NCBI GenBank assembly: GCA_945833775.1
Contig: CAMAGI010000008.1
Span: 1 to 40,095, forward strand
DNA from: an uncultured Lachnospiraceae bacterium
GTDB taxonomy: Bacteria > Bacillota > Clostridia > Lachnospirales > Lachnospiraceae
Length of the DNA stretch: 40,095 nt
Direction of reading: 5' to 3'
The translations under genes and the position numbers were made by a program. The notes under the pieces are model-generated. The model saw only the letters and a list, made by a program, of their open reading frames with translations. It ran no database searches and was not told the origin of the DNA. Positions 24,959 through 34,003 of this stretch are shown here, piece by piece. How positions within the stretch are numbered: the stretch's first letter is position 1; each line of letters opens with the position of its first letter.

Positions 24959-25672
24959 TTAATCAAACAATATCTCTTCCACCGTCACAAAGGTATACCC
25001 TTCCTCCTGAAGTTCATCAACCACCTTCAACGCCGCTGTCACGGAGGTATCGTAATAATCGTGCATGAGGATGATATCGTTTTCTCCCGCCTTATCCACA
25101 ATTTTCTCCGTGATGCAGGCCACGTTTTCGGAGCACCAGTCCAAGGGATCTATGGTCCAGAGCACCGGAAACATGTTCAACTCCTTCTCAAAGCTCTTGT
25201 CCCAGGAACCGTAGGGCGGACGTACATACTGTACTTCCTCACCGGTGATTTCCTGAATGACCGCATTGGTATCTATCAATTCCTGCTTAAATTTCTCTCT
25301 GTTTTTGGAAGTCAGCTGGATATGACTGTAGGTATGATTGCCGATTAAGTGTCCCTCTTCCTGCATCCGTTTGATGATATCCGGGTGAAGTCTGGCATGC
25401 TCTCCCGTAACAAAGAAGGTGACATGCACGCCTCTCTCCTTCAAGCCGTCCAAAAGCTGCTCCGTGTAGGTGGGATGGGGTCCATCGTCGAAGGTCAAGG
25501 CAATCTTTTTCATGTCACCCTTACTGTTTTCTGTGATCTGCATCGTTTCACGCGATTGTATAGCTTGTTCCGATGCCGTCCGTCGGGTTTGCGTTTTCCG
25601 ATGAGATACCGAGCCGATCAGCAGCACCGCATCCAGTAGAAATAGAGCGATCAACACATACTTTTTATTCAT
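24959..25672 (-). CDS. Polysaccharide deacetylase, CE4 family, membrane-anchored
   Basis: 237 residues. A signal-anchor helix (YVLIALFLLDAVLLIGSV, residues 4-22) puts the NodB domain outside the membrane. CE4 motifs are complete: TFDDGPHP (motif 1, catalytic base and metal Asp), HTYSH (motif 2, metal His pair), RPPYGSW (motif 3), DPLDW (motif 4) and ILMHDYY (motif 5, catalytic His). Such enzymes remove acetyl groups from peptidoglycan or other GlcNAc polymers, often giving lysozyme resistance. The ATG at 25670-25672 is chosen because the hydrophobic segment follows directly; its ribosome site is poor. No clear promoter or terminator in the 179 nt upstream. Confidence 0.93.
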   Translation of the reverse strand: MNKKYVLIALFLLDAVLLIGSVSHRKTQTRRTASEQAIQSRETMQITENSKGDMKKIALTFDDGPHPTYTEQLLDGLKERGVHVTFFVTGEHARLHPDIIKRMQEEGHLIGNHTYSHIQLTSKNREKFKQELIDTNAVIQEITGEEVQYVRPPYGSWDKSFEKELNMFPVLWTIDPLDWCSENVACITEKIVDKAGENDIILMHDYYDTSVTAALKVVDELQEEGYTFVTVEEILFD

Positions 25673-25851
25673 GGTTCTTTGCAGACCTCGCACCTTGCCA
25701 TCTTTCAAGGGCATTGCCCACCACTACTATATGCGCCCATACTTTGTCTCATGCTACCCTGGTTCACTCCCTAAACAATTCATTGAGAGAATTGAGGTTC
25801 CCACGAAAGCACTTCTTCCGAGAAAGATTTTGAAAAACAGATCCGTTACAT

Positions 25852-26742
25852 TTACTTCGTATGTACATCCAACTGCGGGAACGGACACTCCACGCCAAGC
25901 TTTCGAAAGCCCAGAAGCAATTCGCGATTCATAATTCTGGTTACATTAAAAATCTGCTTCTCCGAAACCTCCACTACAAATCGCAGTTGGATTCCCGATG
26001 CTTCCAATGCCTGAACTCCCAGATACGTCGGGACATTCTGCATACTGTCCGTGTGCGCCTGAAAAATCGTCTCCAGCAATTTCGGCAGTTCCTTTTCCAG
26101 CTTCTCTAAATCTGTTTGGTAAGGTATGCTGATATCACTGACCGCTCTTGATAAATTGTCCGAGCGGTTCAGAATATTTTTCATCTCGGAATTATTAATG
26201 ATCTTGACATTATCACCGGTATCCGTAATGCAGGTGGTGCGAATGCCGATGCTGGTAACGGTTCCGCGAAATCCGTTCACTTCCACAATATCGCCCACAT
26301 TATACTGATTTTCCAAAAGCATAAAAGTTCCGGTCACCACATCCGCGATCAGGCTTTCCGCACTAAACCCGACGATTAACGCCAATACCCCGACGCTTGC
26401 AATGATCGTTGTAATATTCACTCCCAAAAGGGTAAGTCCCCAGCAGAGTATCACAATAAAAGCGACATACTTTGCCAGACTGGAAATCAGAGAAAGTACG
26501 GATCTGGCCCGATGACTTTTCGGCTTATGAATGCCCAAAAGCAAAACCAGAAGATTCTCGATCAGCAGGACGCCCAGAATCATTACTGCCAGCTTTAAAA
26601 CAGTGGCTCCGCTGATGCTGACGGTTGCGGTTAAGTCTGCCATATCAACCAAATCTGTAGTAAATCCGAGCACTGCAACCATGCCAAACAAAACGGCATA
26701 TACCAGCAATTTCATCAATCTTCTTTTCTCTTCCTTCTTCAT
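25852..26742 (-). CDS. Small-conductance mechanosensitive channel (MscS family)
   Basis: 296 residues. A short basic start (MKKEEKRRLMK) is followed by three hydrophobic helices near residues 10-30, 42-66 and 85-118. The third, pore-lining helix (IIASVGVLALIVGFSAESLI) is followed by the beta domain with VGDIVEVNGFRGTVTSIGIR and the typical C-terminal domain. MscS channels open under membrane tension and release solutes on osmotic downshift. GGAG precedes ATG 26740-26742; the GTG four codons earlier is rejected. It lies 64 nt after the CxxC-repeat protein and may share its transcript. Confidence 0.94.
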   Translation of the reverse strand: MKKEEKRRLMKLLVYAVLFGMVAVLGFTTDLVDMADLTATVSISGATVLKLAVMILGVLLIENLLVLLLGIHKPKSHRARSVLSLISSLAKYVAFIVILCWGLTLLGVNITTIIASVGVLALIVGFSAESLIADVVTGTFMLLENQYNVGDIVEVNGFRGTVTSIGIRTTCITDTGDNVKIINNSEMKNILNRSDNLSRAVSDISIPYQTDLEKLEKELPKLLETIFQAHTDSMQNVPTYLGVQALEASGIQLRFVVEVSEKQIFNVTRIMNRELLLGFRKLGVECPFPQLDVHTK

Positions 26743-26806
26743 TCGTCTCTCCACCTCTTCATTCTATAAGACTTAAAACTTTATCTGCCTGGCCTTTTCT
26801 TCTCTC

Positions 26807-27598
26807 TTAGGGCACATAGCCGGTTCCGCCACAGGTCTGGCATTCGCCCGAGCCGCCACAGCTTGCACAGGTGACTGCATTGCTCCCGCCTCCGCATATC
26901 GTACAGGCGTAGGTATGGCTTCCCATACAGGGCGGGAAATCACAGGTTCCCTCATGAGCTACACTATTCCCTGCTGCATCACAGTAGCCGCAAATTTCAA
27001 CTCCTGAGCCATGACATCGCGGGCACGCAACCGTATATCCCGGTCCAAGATAGCCATCGCCCTTGCATTCATCGCAATCACCGGTTCCGCCACACGTACC
27101 GCAAACCTGTCCTTCCACCACTCCTGTTTCTGTTTCCGGCTCTGTTCCCGCTTCCGTCTCCGATTCTGCTTCCGATTTCGATTCCGTTTCCGGTCTGGTC
27201 GCAGGCGTCTCTTCCGATACAGGCTCTTTTGAAGTTTCGTCCCCCCGGTTTTCCACGGACTCCCCGGTCGGTGTGGTCTGTGTTGTCTGCGTATTTTCTC
27301 CCGGCGTATCTCCTGTAAGAGAGTTGTCCTCCGGTCCGGTTTGTATCTCCACAACTGCGCCGGACACTTCCGGCTTCGCAATCGTTTCCTCTTTGGCTGA
27401 GACCACTGCGGTATAAGTAATGACTGTGAAAACAGTCATCATCTGTATCATTCTTCTCAGAATGGCCTGATGTCCCCTGCCTGCCGGAGAATCCTTTGTA
27501 TGTATACTCGTCCCACCCAGTTCTGCACTCGGTGGGTATTCATCAGGAAGTGGAGTGAATTCCTGACAACTTTGGTATTCCATATCCTGCTTGTTCAT
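26807..27598 (-). CDS. Membrane-anchored protein with DnaJ-like CxxCxGxG repeats
   Basis: About 263 residues (start 27596-27598 or four codons earlier). One hydrophobic helix near 48-66 (MIQMMTVFTVITYTAVVSA) is followed by a linker rich in Glu, Thr, Ser and Pro at about 70-155. The C-terminal 100 residues carry repeated zinc-finger-like Cys pairs: CGTCGGTGDCDECKGDG, CPRCHGSGVEICGYC, CTICGGGSNAVTC, CASCGGSGECQTCGGTG. These resemble the cysteine-rich domain of DnaJ, but no J domain is present. The expected topology places the Cys module outside the cell. I do not recognise a named family. A structured leader and a sigma-A promoter lie upstream. Confidence 0.85.
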   Translation of the reverse strand: MNKQDMEYQSCQEFTPLPDEYPPSAELGGTSIHTKDSPAGRGHQAILRRMIQMMTVFTVITYTAVVSAKEETIAKPEVSGAVVEIQTGPEDNSLTGDTPGENTQTTQTTPTGESVENRGDETSKEPVSEETPATRPETESKSEAESETEAGTEPETETGVVEGQVCGTCGGTGDCDECKGDGYLGPGYTVACPRCHGSGVEICGYCDAAGNSVAHEGTCDFPPCMGSHTYACTICGGGSNAVTCASCGGSGECQTCGGTGYVP

Positions 27599-27676
27599 AA
27601 GTCTCAACATCTCATATAGGGTCTTCTATTGGTCACATTGGAATACATGTTCACCCTGTCTGTCGTATTCCAGCAT

Positions 27677-27705
27677 ATTTTATCATAGAATAACCCGATT
27701 CTCAA
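27677..27705 (-). promoter_or_regulatory. Promoter of the CxxC-repeat protein and possibly mscS
   Basis: Minus strand TTGAGA (27700-27705), 17-nt spacer, TAAAAT (27677-27682). Downstream in the leader, GGAATAC (27640-27646) and GTATTCC (27664-27670) form a 7-bp inverted repeat. Confidence 0.7.
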
Positions 27706-27765
27706 GATTTGTCATTTGCCTTTTCTGTCAATTTTGTAAAACCGGGGCTCATCTATCGGAATTTT

Positions 27766-29577
27766 TTATTCCCACTGTGCCTCATATAGGGAACGATAAC
27801 AACCGTCTTTTTTCATCAGTTCGTCATGAGTGCCCTGCTCCACCACTTCACCGCCATCCACCACAAGGATTCGGTCTGCATTTCGAATCGTGGACAGTCT
27901 GTGGGCAATGACAAAACAGGTTTTATTCTCCATCAGTTTGCGCATGGCTGCCTGGATGAGCTGTTCCGTCCTGGTATCCACATTGGAAGTCGCCTCATCC
28001 AGAATCAGCATATGGGCATCCAAAAGCATGGCTCGCGCTATGGTGAGGAGCTGTTTCTGGCCCTTGGAAATATTGGTGCCCTCATCCGTGAGGATTGTGT
28101 CATACCCGTTGGGAAGGCGCTCAATAAAGGAGTGAATGTGCGCGGCCCTGGCAACACGTTCCACATCCTCCCTGGTGGCACCATCGTTGCCGTAAGCCAG
28201 ATTTTCATATACCGTTCCGTAGAACAGCCAGGTATCCTGCAGCACCATCGCATACGCCTTGCGCAGGCTCTTCCGCGTCAGGCTCATAATGGGCTGCCCG
28301 TCAACGGATATTGTACCGCTCTGAGGATCGTAAAAGCGCATCAGGAGATTGATCAGGGTTGTTTTCCCCGCACCGGTGTGTCCCACAATCGCAATCAACT
28401 GACCGCTCTGTGCCCGGAAACTAAGATCCCGGATAATCGGTTTGTCCGAAACATATCCAAACTCAATGTGGGAAGCCTCCACATCTCCGCAAACCGCAGT
28501 CAGTTCTACGGCTTCCTCACGGTCCGCAGGCTCAGGCTTTTCGTCCAACAGGCGGAAAATCCGCTCCGCAGCCGCCAAAGCGGACTGCAACTCACTCATA
28601 ATGTTTGCCGCCTCGTTGATCGGTCCGGAAAACTTGCGGGAATACAACACAAAGGAAGAAATGTCACCGATTTTCATACTGCCCGCCAGATACAAAAGTG
28701 CACCGAACACGCTGATCAGGGAAAGGGACAAGTTGTTGACAAAGTTGACGCAGGGCCCCACGATACTGCCATAATACTCTGCATCGTAGTAGGCGTCCAC
28801 CGCCTCCTTGTTCTTTCTGTCATAGCGCTCGATGGTATACGCTTCCCTGCCGTAGGCTTTCAACGTCTTCTGCCCGGTGACCATCTCCTCCGTAAAACCA
28901 TTCAAAAGCCCCAGGGTTGCGGAGCGTCTTCTGAAAAGTGGTCTCGTCTTGCCCGTGATCGTCTTGGTAAGCAGCACCGACAGCGGAACCGTAAATGCAA
29001 ATACCAACACCAGCTTCGGTGATATGGTAATCATCATAACGAGCGCACCCACCACCGTGATTGCCGTGGTCAACAGCTGTACCAGATCGTTGGAGAGGGA
29101 TGCGTTTACGGTATCGATATCGTAGGAAATGCGGCTGATAATGTCGCCGGTCTGATGAACATCAAAATACCCGACCGGCAGAGTCAACAGCTTATCAAAC
29201 ACATCCTGACGCATCCGAAAGACAACCTTGCGGCTGATCGTAATCATCAAAACCTGCAGGCCGTAGGACAAAAGTGCCGAAAACACATAAAAGCCTGCCA
29301 TCCAAGCCGCATAATAAAGTACCCTCGAAAAATCAACCTGTCCGGGTCCGGGTTCAATGGCTCCGATCGCATAGCCGGTCAGTCTGGGGCCGATCAGGGA
29401 GAAGAGATTGCTCCCCAGTGTACATAACACTGCCGCTGCCAGCAGCCATTTATACTGCAGCATATACCTGCCGAGACGAAGGATGGTTGAACCGCTGTAG
29501 CGCTTCTGTACTCCATTCTGATTCTTTTGCCGGTCTTCCAGCACTGCGGCGTTTACCCGCTTTCTCACTTCACTCAT
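27766..29577 (-). CDS. ABC exporter half-transporter, catalytically canonical subunit
   Basis: 603 residues with six transmembrane helices (about 35-320) and a nucleotide-binding domain. Walker A GHTGAGKTT is near residue 406, the signature is weakened to ISKGQKQ, and Walker B LILDEATSNVD near 526 keeps the catalytic Glu. It pairs with the upstream gene, overlapping it by 4 nt (ATGA), to form a heterodimeric exporter of the BmrCD/LmrCD/TM287-288 type, often linked to multidrug efflux. Substrate not predictable. GGAGGTG lies ahead of the start. No clear terminator follows its stop. Confidence 0.95.
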   Translation of the reverse strand: MSEVRKRVNAAVLEDRQKNQNGVQKRYSGSTILRLGRYMLQYKWLLAAAVLCTLGSNLFSLIGPRLTGYAIGAIEPGPGQVDFSRVLYYAAWMAGFYVFSALLSYGLQVLMITISRKVVFRMRQDVFDKLLTLPVGYFDVHQTGDIISRISYDIDTVNASLSNDLVQLLTTAITVVGALVMMITISPKLVLVFAFTVPLSVLLTKTITGKTRPLFRRRSATLGLLNGFTEEMVTGQKTLKAYGREAYTIERYDRKNKEAVDAYYDAEYYGSIVGPCVNFVNNLSLSLISVFGALLYLAGSMKIGDISSFVLYSRKFSGPINEAANIMSELQSALAAAERIFRLLDEKPEPADREEAVELTAVCGDVEASHIEFGYVSDKPIIRDLSFRAQSGQLIAIVGHTGAGKTTLINLLMRFYDPQSGTISVDGQPIMSLTRKSLRKAYAMVLQDTWLFYGTVYENLAYGNDGATREDVERVARAAHIHSFIERLPNGYDTILTDEGTNISKGQKQLLTIARAMLLDAHMLILDEATSNVDTRTEQLIQAAMRKLMENKTCFVIAHRLSTIRNADRILVVDGGEVVEQGTHDELMKKDGCYRSLYEAQWE

Positions 29578-31352
29578 GAGTTCACCTCCCCCATCTGAGA
29601 GTCGGCAATCTCACGGTAAACATCGCAGTTTACCATCAATTCCTCATGGGTACCATACCCTTTTGGCTTCCCATCCTCCAATACCAGAATGTGATCCGCA
29701 GAACGGATGGAACTCACCCGCTGGGCTACAATGACCAGTGTCGTGTCCGTAAAGTGGGTGCGAATGCTCTTTCGCAGCTGAGCATCCGTCTTATAGTCCA
29801 ATGCGCTGGAGGAATCGTCCAACACCAGAATATCCGGTTTCATAAGAAGTGCCCGGGCGATCAGTACCCGTTGTTTCTGTCCACCGCTCAAATTTGCACC
29901 CTTGATGTTTAACCCTTCCTCCTCTCTGCCATCCCGGTCGCGCACAAATTCCCCTGCCTGGGCGTATTCCAACGCCTCCCGCACTGCGCTGTTTTCACAG
30001 GTACGACCGAGGGTGACATTTGCCGAAATACTGTCTTCAAAGATCGTGTCATTCTGGAACACCACGCCAAATTTTTGGCGCAGTTCTTCCCTCCCGTAGC
30101 TGCGCACATCCCTGCCGCCAAGAAGTATCCGCCCGCTGTCCGCGTCGTAGAGACGCATCAGCAGATTGACAATCGTTGTCTTCCCGGAACCGATCTCACC
30201 GATAATACCCAGTGTTTCTCCTTTTTTGACAGAAAAGGAGATATCCTCCAGATTGGGTACGCCCCCGGTGTGATAGGAGAATGTCACATGATCGAACACA
30301 ATCTCCGGCTCCCCGGCATCAGCCGCTTTGACCACTTCGGCGGCATTTTCTGTGATCCCGGAATATTCTTTTGTCTCGCCTGTCTTTTCCTGAAGCGTCA
30401 AAAGGTCTTCTTCGCTGTCCAGCACCAGGCTGATCCGGTCACCGCTGGCTATTGCCTTGGACAATACCGTAAACATCTTGGAGATGGACATCATGGCGTT
30501 TAGGATAATCGTAAAATACGTGGTAAATGCCAAAATCTTACCGACCTCGGAAATGCCGTTGTGCACCCGGTAAGCACCGACCAAAATGACACATACCAGT
30601 CCCAGATTCAACAGGATGTTCATGGACGGGTTGATCACCGCCATGACCATTCCGGTCCTGCGCTCCCGCTCCACAACCTCCTTGTTAATCGTGCGGAATT
30701 TGTCGGACTCATAATCTGTTTTGGACAATGCTTTGATCACCCGGATTCCGGCGATATCCTCCCTCACCATACGTACAAACCGGTCCGTCGCCTCCTGAAG
30801 GCCACTGTACATGGGAATGCTTCTGCGGGATACATAAACCGTGATAAGTCCCAGGAGGGGAAGTGTCGCCAACAGCACACAAGCCATGGCCGGATCCAGC
30901 GTAAAGGTTACGATGATCCCCCCGATCAGTAGAATGGGGGCACGCACACCCAGCCGCTGAATACGCCCTAGCATCTGGTGCAGATTATAAGTGTCACTAG
31001 TCAATCGGGAGATCAGGGACGGCTTGGTAAAGGCATCCGTCTGGCGGTTGGACAAATACATGGTCTTTGCAAACAAATCATGCCGGATACACTCGGTCGC
31101 ATCACTGGCCACCCTGGACGCCATACGGTTGGCAACGATATTAAAGCTCACCGCCATCAGGGAACAGCCAATCATAAGAGCCCCCCACACAAATACCATG
31201 GTACGATTGCGCATAGGAATAATCGTATCAATAATATACGCCAGGATATAGGGAATACACAAATCCATGATGGTCCCGATGAACTTAATAAAAAACCCTA
31301 CCCCCATGCGGGGAAAGTAGGGTTTCAAATACTGCATAACAATCTTTTTCAT
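29574..31352 (-). CDS. ABC exporter half-transporter, degenerate-site subunit
   Basis: 592 residues: six transmembrane helices, then a nucleotide-binding domain with Walker A GEIGSGKTT (near 387), intact signature LSGGQKQR (near 490) and Walker B LVLDDSSSALD (near 509). Asp replaces the catalytic Glu here. The partner subunit has the opposite pattern (Glu present, weak signature), so the heterodimer should have one active and one degenerate ATP site. The NBD is preceded by an extra charged linker (residues 320-350). GGGG upstream of the ATG is the ribosome site. Confidence 0.95.
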   Translation of the reverse strand: MKKIVMQYLKPYFPRMGVGFFIKFIGTIMDLCIPYILAYIIDTIIPMRNRTMVFVWGALMIGCSLMAVSFNIVANRMASRVASDATECIRHDLFAKTMYLSNRQTDAFTKPSLISRLTSDTYNLHQMLGRIQRLGVRAPILLIGGIIVTFTLDPAMACVLLATLPLLGLITVYVSRRSIPMYSGLQEATDRFVRMVREDIAGIRVIKALSKTDYESDKFRTINKEVVERERRTGMVMAVINPSMNILLNLGLVCVILVGAYRVHNGISEVGKILAFTTYFTIILNAMMSISKMFTVLSKAIASGDRISLVLDSEEDLLTLQEKTGETKEYSGITENAAEVVKAADAGEPEIVFDHVTFSYHTGGVPNLEDISFSVKKGETLGIIGEIGSGKTTIVNLLMRLYDADSGRILLGGRDVRSYGREELRQKFGVVFQNDTIFEDSISANVTLGRTCENSAVREALEYAQAGEFVRDRDGREEEGLNIKGANLSGGQKQRVLIARALLMKPDILVLDDSSSALDYKTDAQLRKSIRTHFTDTTLVIVAQRVSSIRSADHILVLEDGKPKGYGTHEELMVNCDVYREIADSQMGEVNS

Positions 31353-31380
31353 GCTGATCCCCGTTTATCTCTCATGCACA

Positions 31381-31417
31381 GAGAAAGCAAATGTCAAAAA
31401 CAGACATTTGCTTTCTC
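31381..31417. repeat. Perfect 15-bp inverted repeat between the chemoreceptor and ABC genes
   Basis: GAGAAAGCAAATGTC (31381-31395) and its exact complement (31403-31417) flank a 7-nt loop. A normal T-run after the stem is missing on both strands; the T-run lies in the loop. It may terminate the chemoreceptor message, protect its 3' end, or both. Confidence 0.8.
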
Positions 31418-31431
31418 CGGCTTCTTCACAC

Positions 31432-33693
31432 CTATAGTTTAAAGACTGCAATTTCCGTCTTCAGCTCTTCCATATTGGCACTTAAGGTCTCCGCTGTATG
31501 ATTCAGGCTTTCCACTCTCTCAAGGAGCTGTTGTGCTACGCCTGCAACCGTCTCGGTGCTTCCGGCAGTATCCTCGATGATCTCGGAAATATTCTTCACC
31601 GCATCCACCGCAGCGCTTCTCTCCCGATCGGCCCGTTCCGTACTGATGACAATCTCCTTCAGACCTGCTACCAGTTCTGCCATTCGCTTCTGCATCTGCT
31701 CAAACACTTCAACCACCTGAGTCACCGCTTCCGTCTGCAGTTCTACCATGCCCTGTGCCTCATTTGCGGAATCGACACTGTTCATGGTCTGTTCTGCAAT
31801 ATGTTCCACGTTGTTGCGGATCTCACCCGCTGCCTTTGCGGAATCATCAGCAAGCTTGCGGATCTCCTCCGCAACCACCGCAAAGCCTCGTCCAGCCTCT
31901 CCCGCACGGGCCGCCTCAATGGATGCGTTCAGCGAAAGCAGATTGGTCTGCTGGCTGATGCCGGTGATTGTCGTCACAAAGCTGTTGATGATCTCAGACT
32001 CCGTACGCAGGGTCTGAATGCTCTCGCTCACCTGTGCCGTCATCTTCGTAGTCGACTGTGCCCGCTCACCGAGAAGCTTCACAATCTCCATTCCCTGATT
32101 GATCATCGCTTCTGTCTCAGAGACAAGATCCTCCACCTTCTCCACAACGGTGATCACTCCACGGATCTCCTCCGAGAGCCGGTCTGTCTTCTCCACACAC
32201 TCCTGTGCATGCTCGGACTCTCTTCCCATACCGTCATTGATCTCACCGATAGCCTGCGTAATCTCCTTGGAGAAGGAATCGATCACACCGGAAATCTCTT
32301 CCACATCGCCGGACGACTGTTCCAGTTCAGCCGTTGCACCGCTTACCTTCTGTACCAGCTTCTTGGTATTATGTACCATGTGGTTGGCACTGGCGGCCAG
32401 CGTCTGGAATTCATCCCGTCCCTTTGCGGTTACCTCCACAGTCAGATCTCCTTCCGACACCTCGCCCAGTTTGCCGGACAAACGATCCATATTTTTCTTG
32501 ATACCGGAGGTAATTGCAAGGCCCACACCCAGGACGATCACACACGCCAGAAGAGTCAGACAAAATGTCAGGGTCTTGATGGAATCTGCCTGTTGGGTTA
32601 CCAGCGATACAGGCACCAGGGCACACATCACACAATCTATGGAATTTCCCTTGTTGTACAGGAAATAATAGGAGTCATTTTTGTATTCAACCTGGGAGAC
32701 ACCCGCCGTTTCTTCACTCTCAAACGCCTTTGTATAGAAATCCTGCCCGTAGAAAACACTCTCTCCCTCCGTCATGATACTGGCACTCTCATCCGGCTTC
32801 ATCTTCCCCTTTTCGTCCATGATTTCCGGCAGATTTTCGTGAATCAGTTCCCGACCGCCATAGGTGATAAAGCCGACAATACTGCCGTCTCCCAGATCCA
32901 CCTGGTCAATAAATTCCTGCACTGCCGATGCCTTCAGGTCGATGACAACAACCGCCTGTTTGTTCTCATTTAAGGAGTGATACGCAAGAATGTAATCCTC
33001 CTTCTTGAGAGTGAGCTTGGTATCCAGCAGGTCATGCGTATCCACCCAGGATGAAATGAGACGTTCATTTTCCGGAACCATCTCTGCAACATACTCCGCC
33101 ATGAATCCTTCCCGGTCGGTACTGTCCTTGGTGGAAGATGTCAGGATACTGATTCCCTTCTTCGCAATAATATGAACATTGTTTATGTAAGGATTGAGCA
33201 TTTTCTTGGAGGCCATATTATCCTGAATGGTAGTGAGATAATTGTACATCTCCGTTCTGTCATCATCGTACATGCCAAGCAAATATTTACTGGTGGAAGC
33301 GTCAAAAGCATAGGTCTTGGTCTCTGCCGTGATAAAGCTGCCGACCATATCCAGATACTCCACAGACATTGCAAGCGTCTGGGACGTGGACTCCACAAAG
33401 TTGTCACTCATCCCCCGGGAAGCCTTCTGATATGCGCTGGTTCCGATGAAAATCATAAAGACAATGGGCACCAGAAAACACACCACAATCTTATTCCGGA
33501 TATTGAAAATACGGACGGACTTCTCTGCCTTTTTCGTTTCCTTACCCTGGCGCTTCGCCTTTCCTTCGGCAGTTTTCCTCTGCTTTGCCTCATTTCCGGC
33601 CGCACTTTTCGCTTCTCTTTCGGCAGCCTTCTGCTGTTTTTGCTCTGCTCTGCGCATCTGTATGCGCTGGGACGCCGTCCTGTCTTTCTTCAT
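31432..33693 (-). CDS. Methyl-accepting chemotaxis protein with basic N-terminal extension
   Basis: 753 residues. An unusual cytoplasmic N-terminus of about 60 residues, rich in Lys, Arg, Ala, Glu and Gln ([20 protein letters not shown]), precedes TM1 (69-86). A large extracellular sensor of about 300 residues (dCache-like, with [15 protein letters not shown] and [10 protein letters not shown]) is followed by TM2 near 385-405, a HAMP domain and the signalling helices. The conserved hairpin tip reads [20 protein letters not shown] then [17 protein letters not shown]. It would relay ligand binding to CheA/CheW. No other chemotaxis gene is in the window. GGAGG precedes the ATG at 33691-33693. 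Confidence 0.95.
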   Translation of the reverse strand: MKKDRTASQRIQMRRAEQKQQKAAEREAKSAAGNEAKQRKTAEGKAKRQGKETKKAEKSVRIFNIRNKIVVCFLVPIVFMIFIGTSAYQKASRGMSDNFVESTSQTLAMSVEYLDMVGSFITAETKTYAFDASTSKYLLGMYDDDRTEMYNYLTTIQDNMASKKMLNPYINNVHIIAKKGISILTSSTKDSTDREGFMAEYVAEMVPENERLISSWVDTHDLLDTKLTLKKEDYILAYHSLNENKQAVVVIDLKASAVQEFIDQVDLGDGSIVGFITYGGRELIHENLPEIMDEKGKMKPDESASIMTEGESVFYGQDFYTKAFESEETAGVSQVEYKNDSYYFLYNKGNSIDCVMCALVPVSLVTQQADSIKTLTFCLTLLACVIVLGVGLAITSGIKKNMDRLSGKLGEVSEGDLTVEVTAKGRDEFQTLAASANHMVHNTKKLVQKVSGATAELEQSSGDVEEISGVIDSFSKEITQAIGEINDGMGRESEHAQECVEKTDRLSEEIRGVITVVEKVEDLVSETEAMINQGMEIVKLLGERAQSTTKMTAQVSESIQTLRTESEIINSFVTTITGISQQTNLLSLNASIEAARAGEAGRGFAVVAEEIRKLADDSAKAAGEIRNNVEHIAEQTMNSVDSANEAQGMVELQTEAVTQVVEVFEQMQKRMAELVAGLKEIVISTERADRERSAAVDAVKNISEIIEDTAGSTETVAGVAQQLLERVESLNHTAETLSANMEELKTEIAVFKL

Positions 33694-33726
33694 ATGGGGA
33701 TCCTCCGATTTACATGAGAAATAGAC

Positions 33727-33753
33727 ATATTTTGCACAATGTACGCAAAATAT
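33727..33753. promoter_or_regulatory. Palindromic operator-like site upstream of the chemoreceptor gene
   Basis: ATATTTTGC (33727-33735) and GCAAAATAT (33745-33753) are perfect 9-bp inverted arms around ACAATGTAC. The same 9 nt recur at 33771-33779, 35 nt away. A TATAAT box on the minus strand (about 33760-33765) lies between the two copies, so a protein bound here would block or assist transcription start. Confidence 0.6.
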
Positions 33754-33779
33754 TAAATTCATTATACATCACAATGTAC

Positions 33780-33816
33780 AAAAAAGGAATACGGAATTTC
33801 ATTTTCCGTATTCCTT
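33780..33816 (-). terminator. Intrinsic terminator after DUF4250
   Basis: AAGGAATACGGAA (33784-33796) pairs with TTCCGTATTCCTT (33804-33816), and on the minus strand a run of T follows. It closes the clpB-DUF4250 transcript. Confidence 0.88.
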
Positions 33817-33829
33817 CTGCTGTAATCCG

Positions 33830-34003
33830 CTATAAAAACTGATTTCTCGACGGGTCGTAATGGTAATCGATGGACGCAAGCTTGTCTCTGATCCCCACCG
33901 GATCCAGATCCAGATCTTCACAGAGTGCATCCAGGTCTTTGTAATAATCACGCAGCTTCAGATTCACAAAGCTAAGCAACATAACGGGATCCTCCGGTAT
34001 CAT
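33830..34003 (-). CDS. DUF4250 family small protein (57 aa)
   Basis: Reads [20 protein letters not shown] and ends [13 protein letters not shown], the conserved opening and closing motifs of DUF4250. It is acidic and predicted soluble. Its ATG (34001-34003) overlaps the clpB stop codon by 4 nt (ATGA), and GGAG within the clpB 3' end serves as ribosome site, so its translation should depend on clpB. Function unknown; the coupling suggests a link with the disaggregase or simply shared stress regulation. It is short enough to be missed by automatic gene calling. Confidence 0.88.
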   Translation of the reverse strand: MIPEDPVMLLSFVNLKLRDYYKDLDALCEDLDLDPVGIRDKLASIDYHYDPSRNQFL

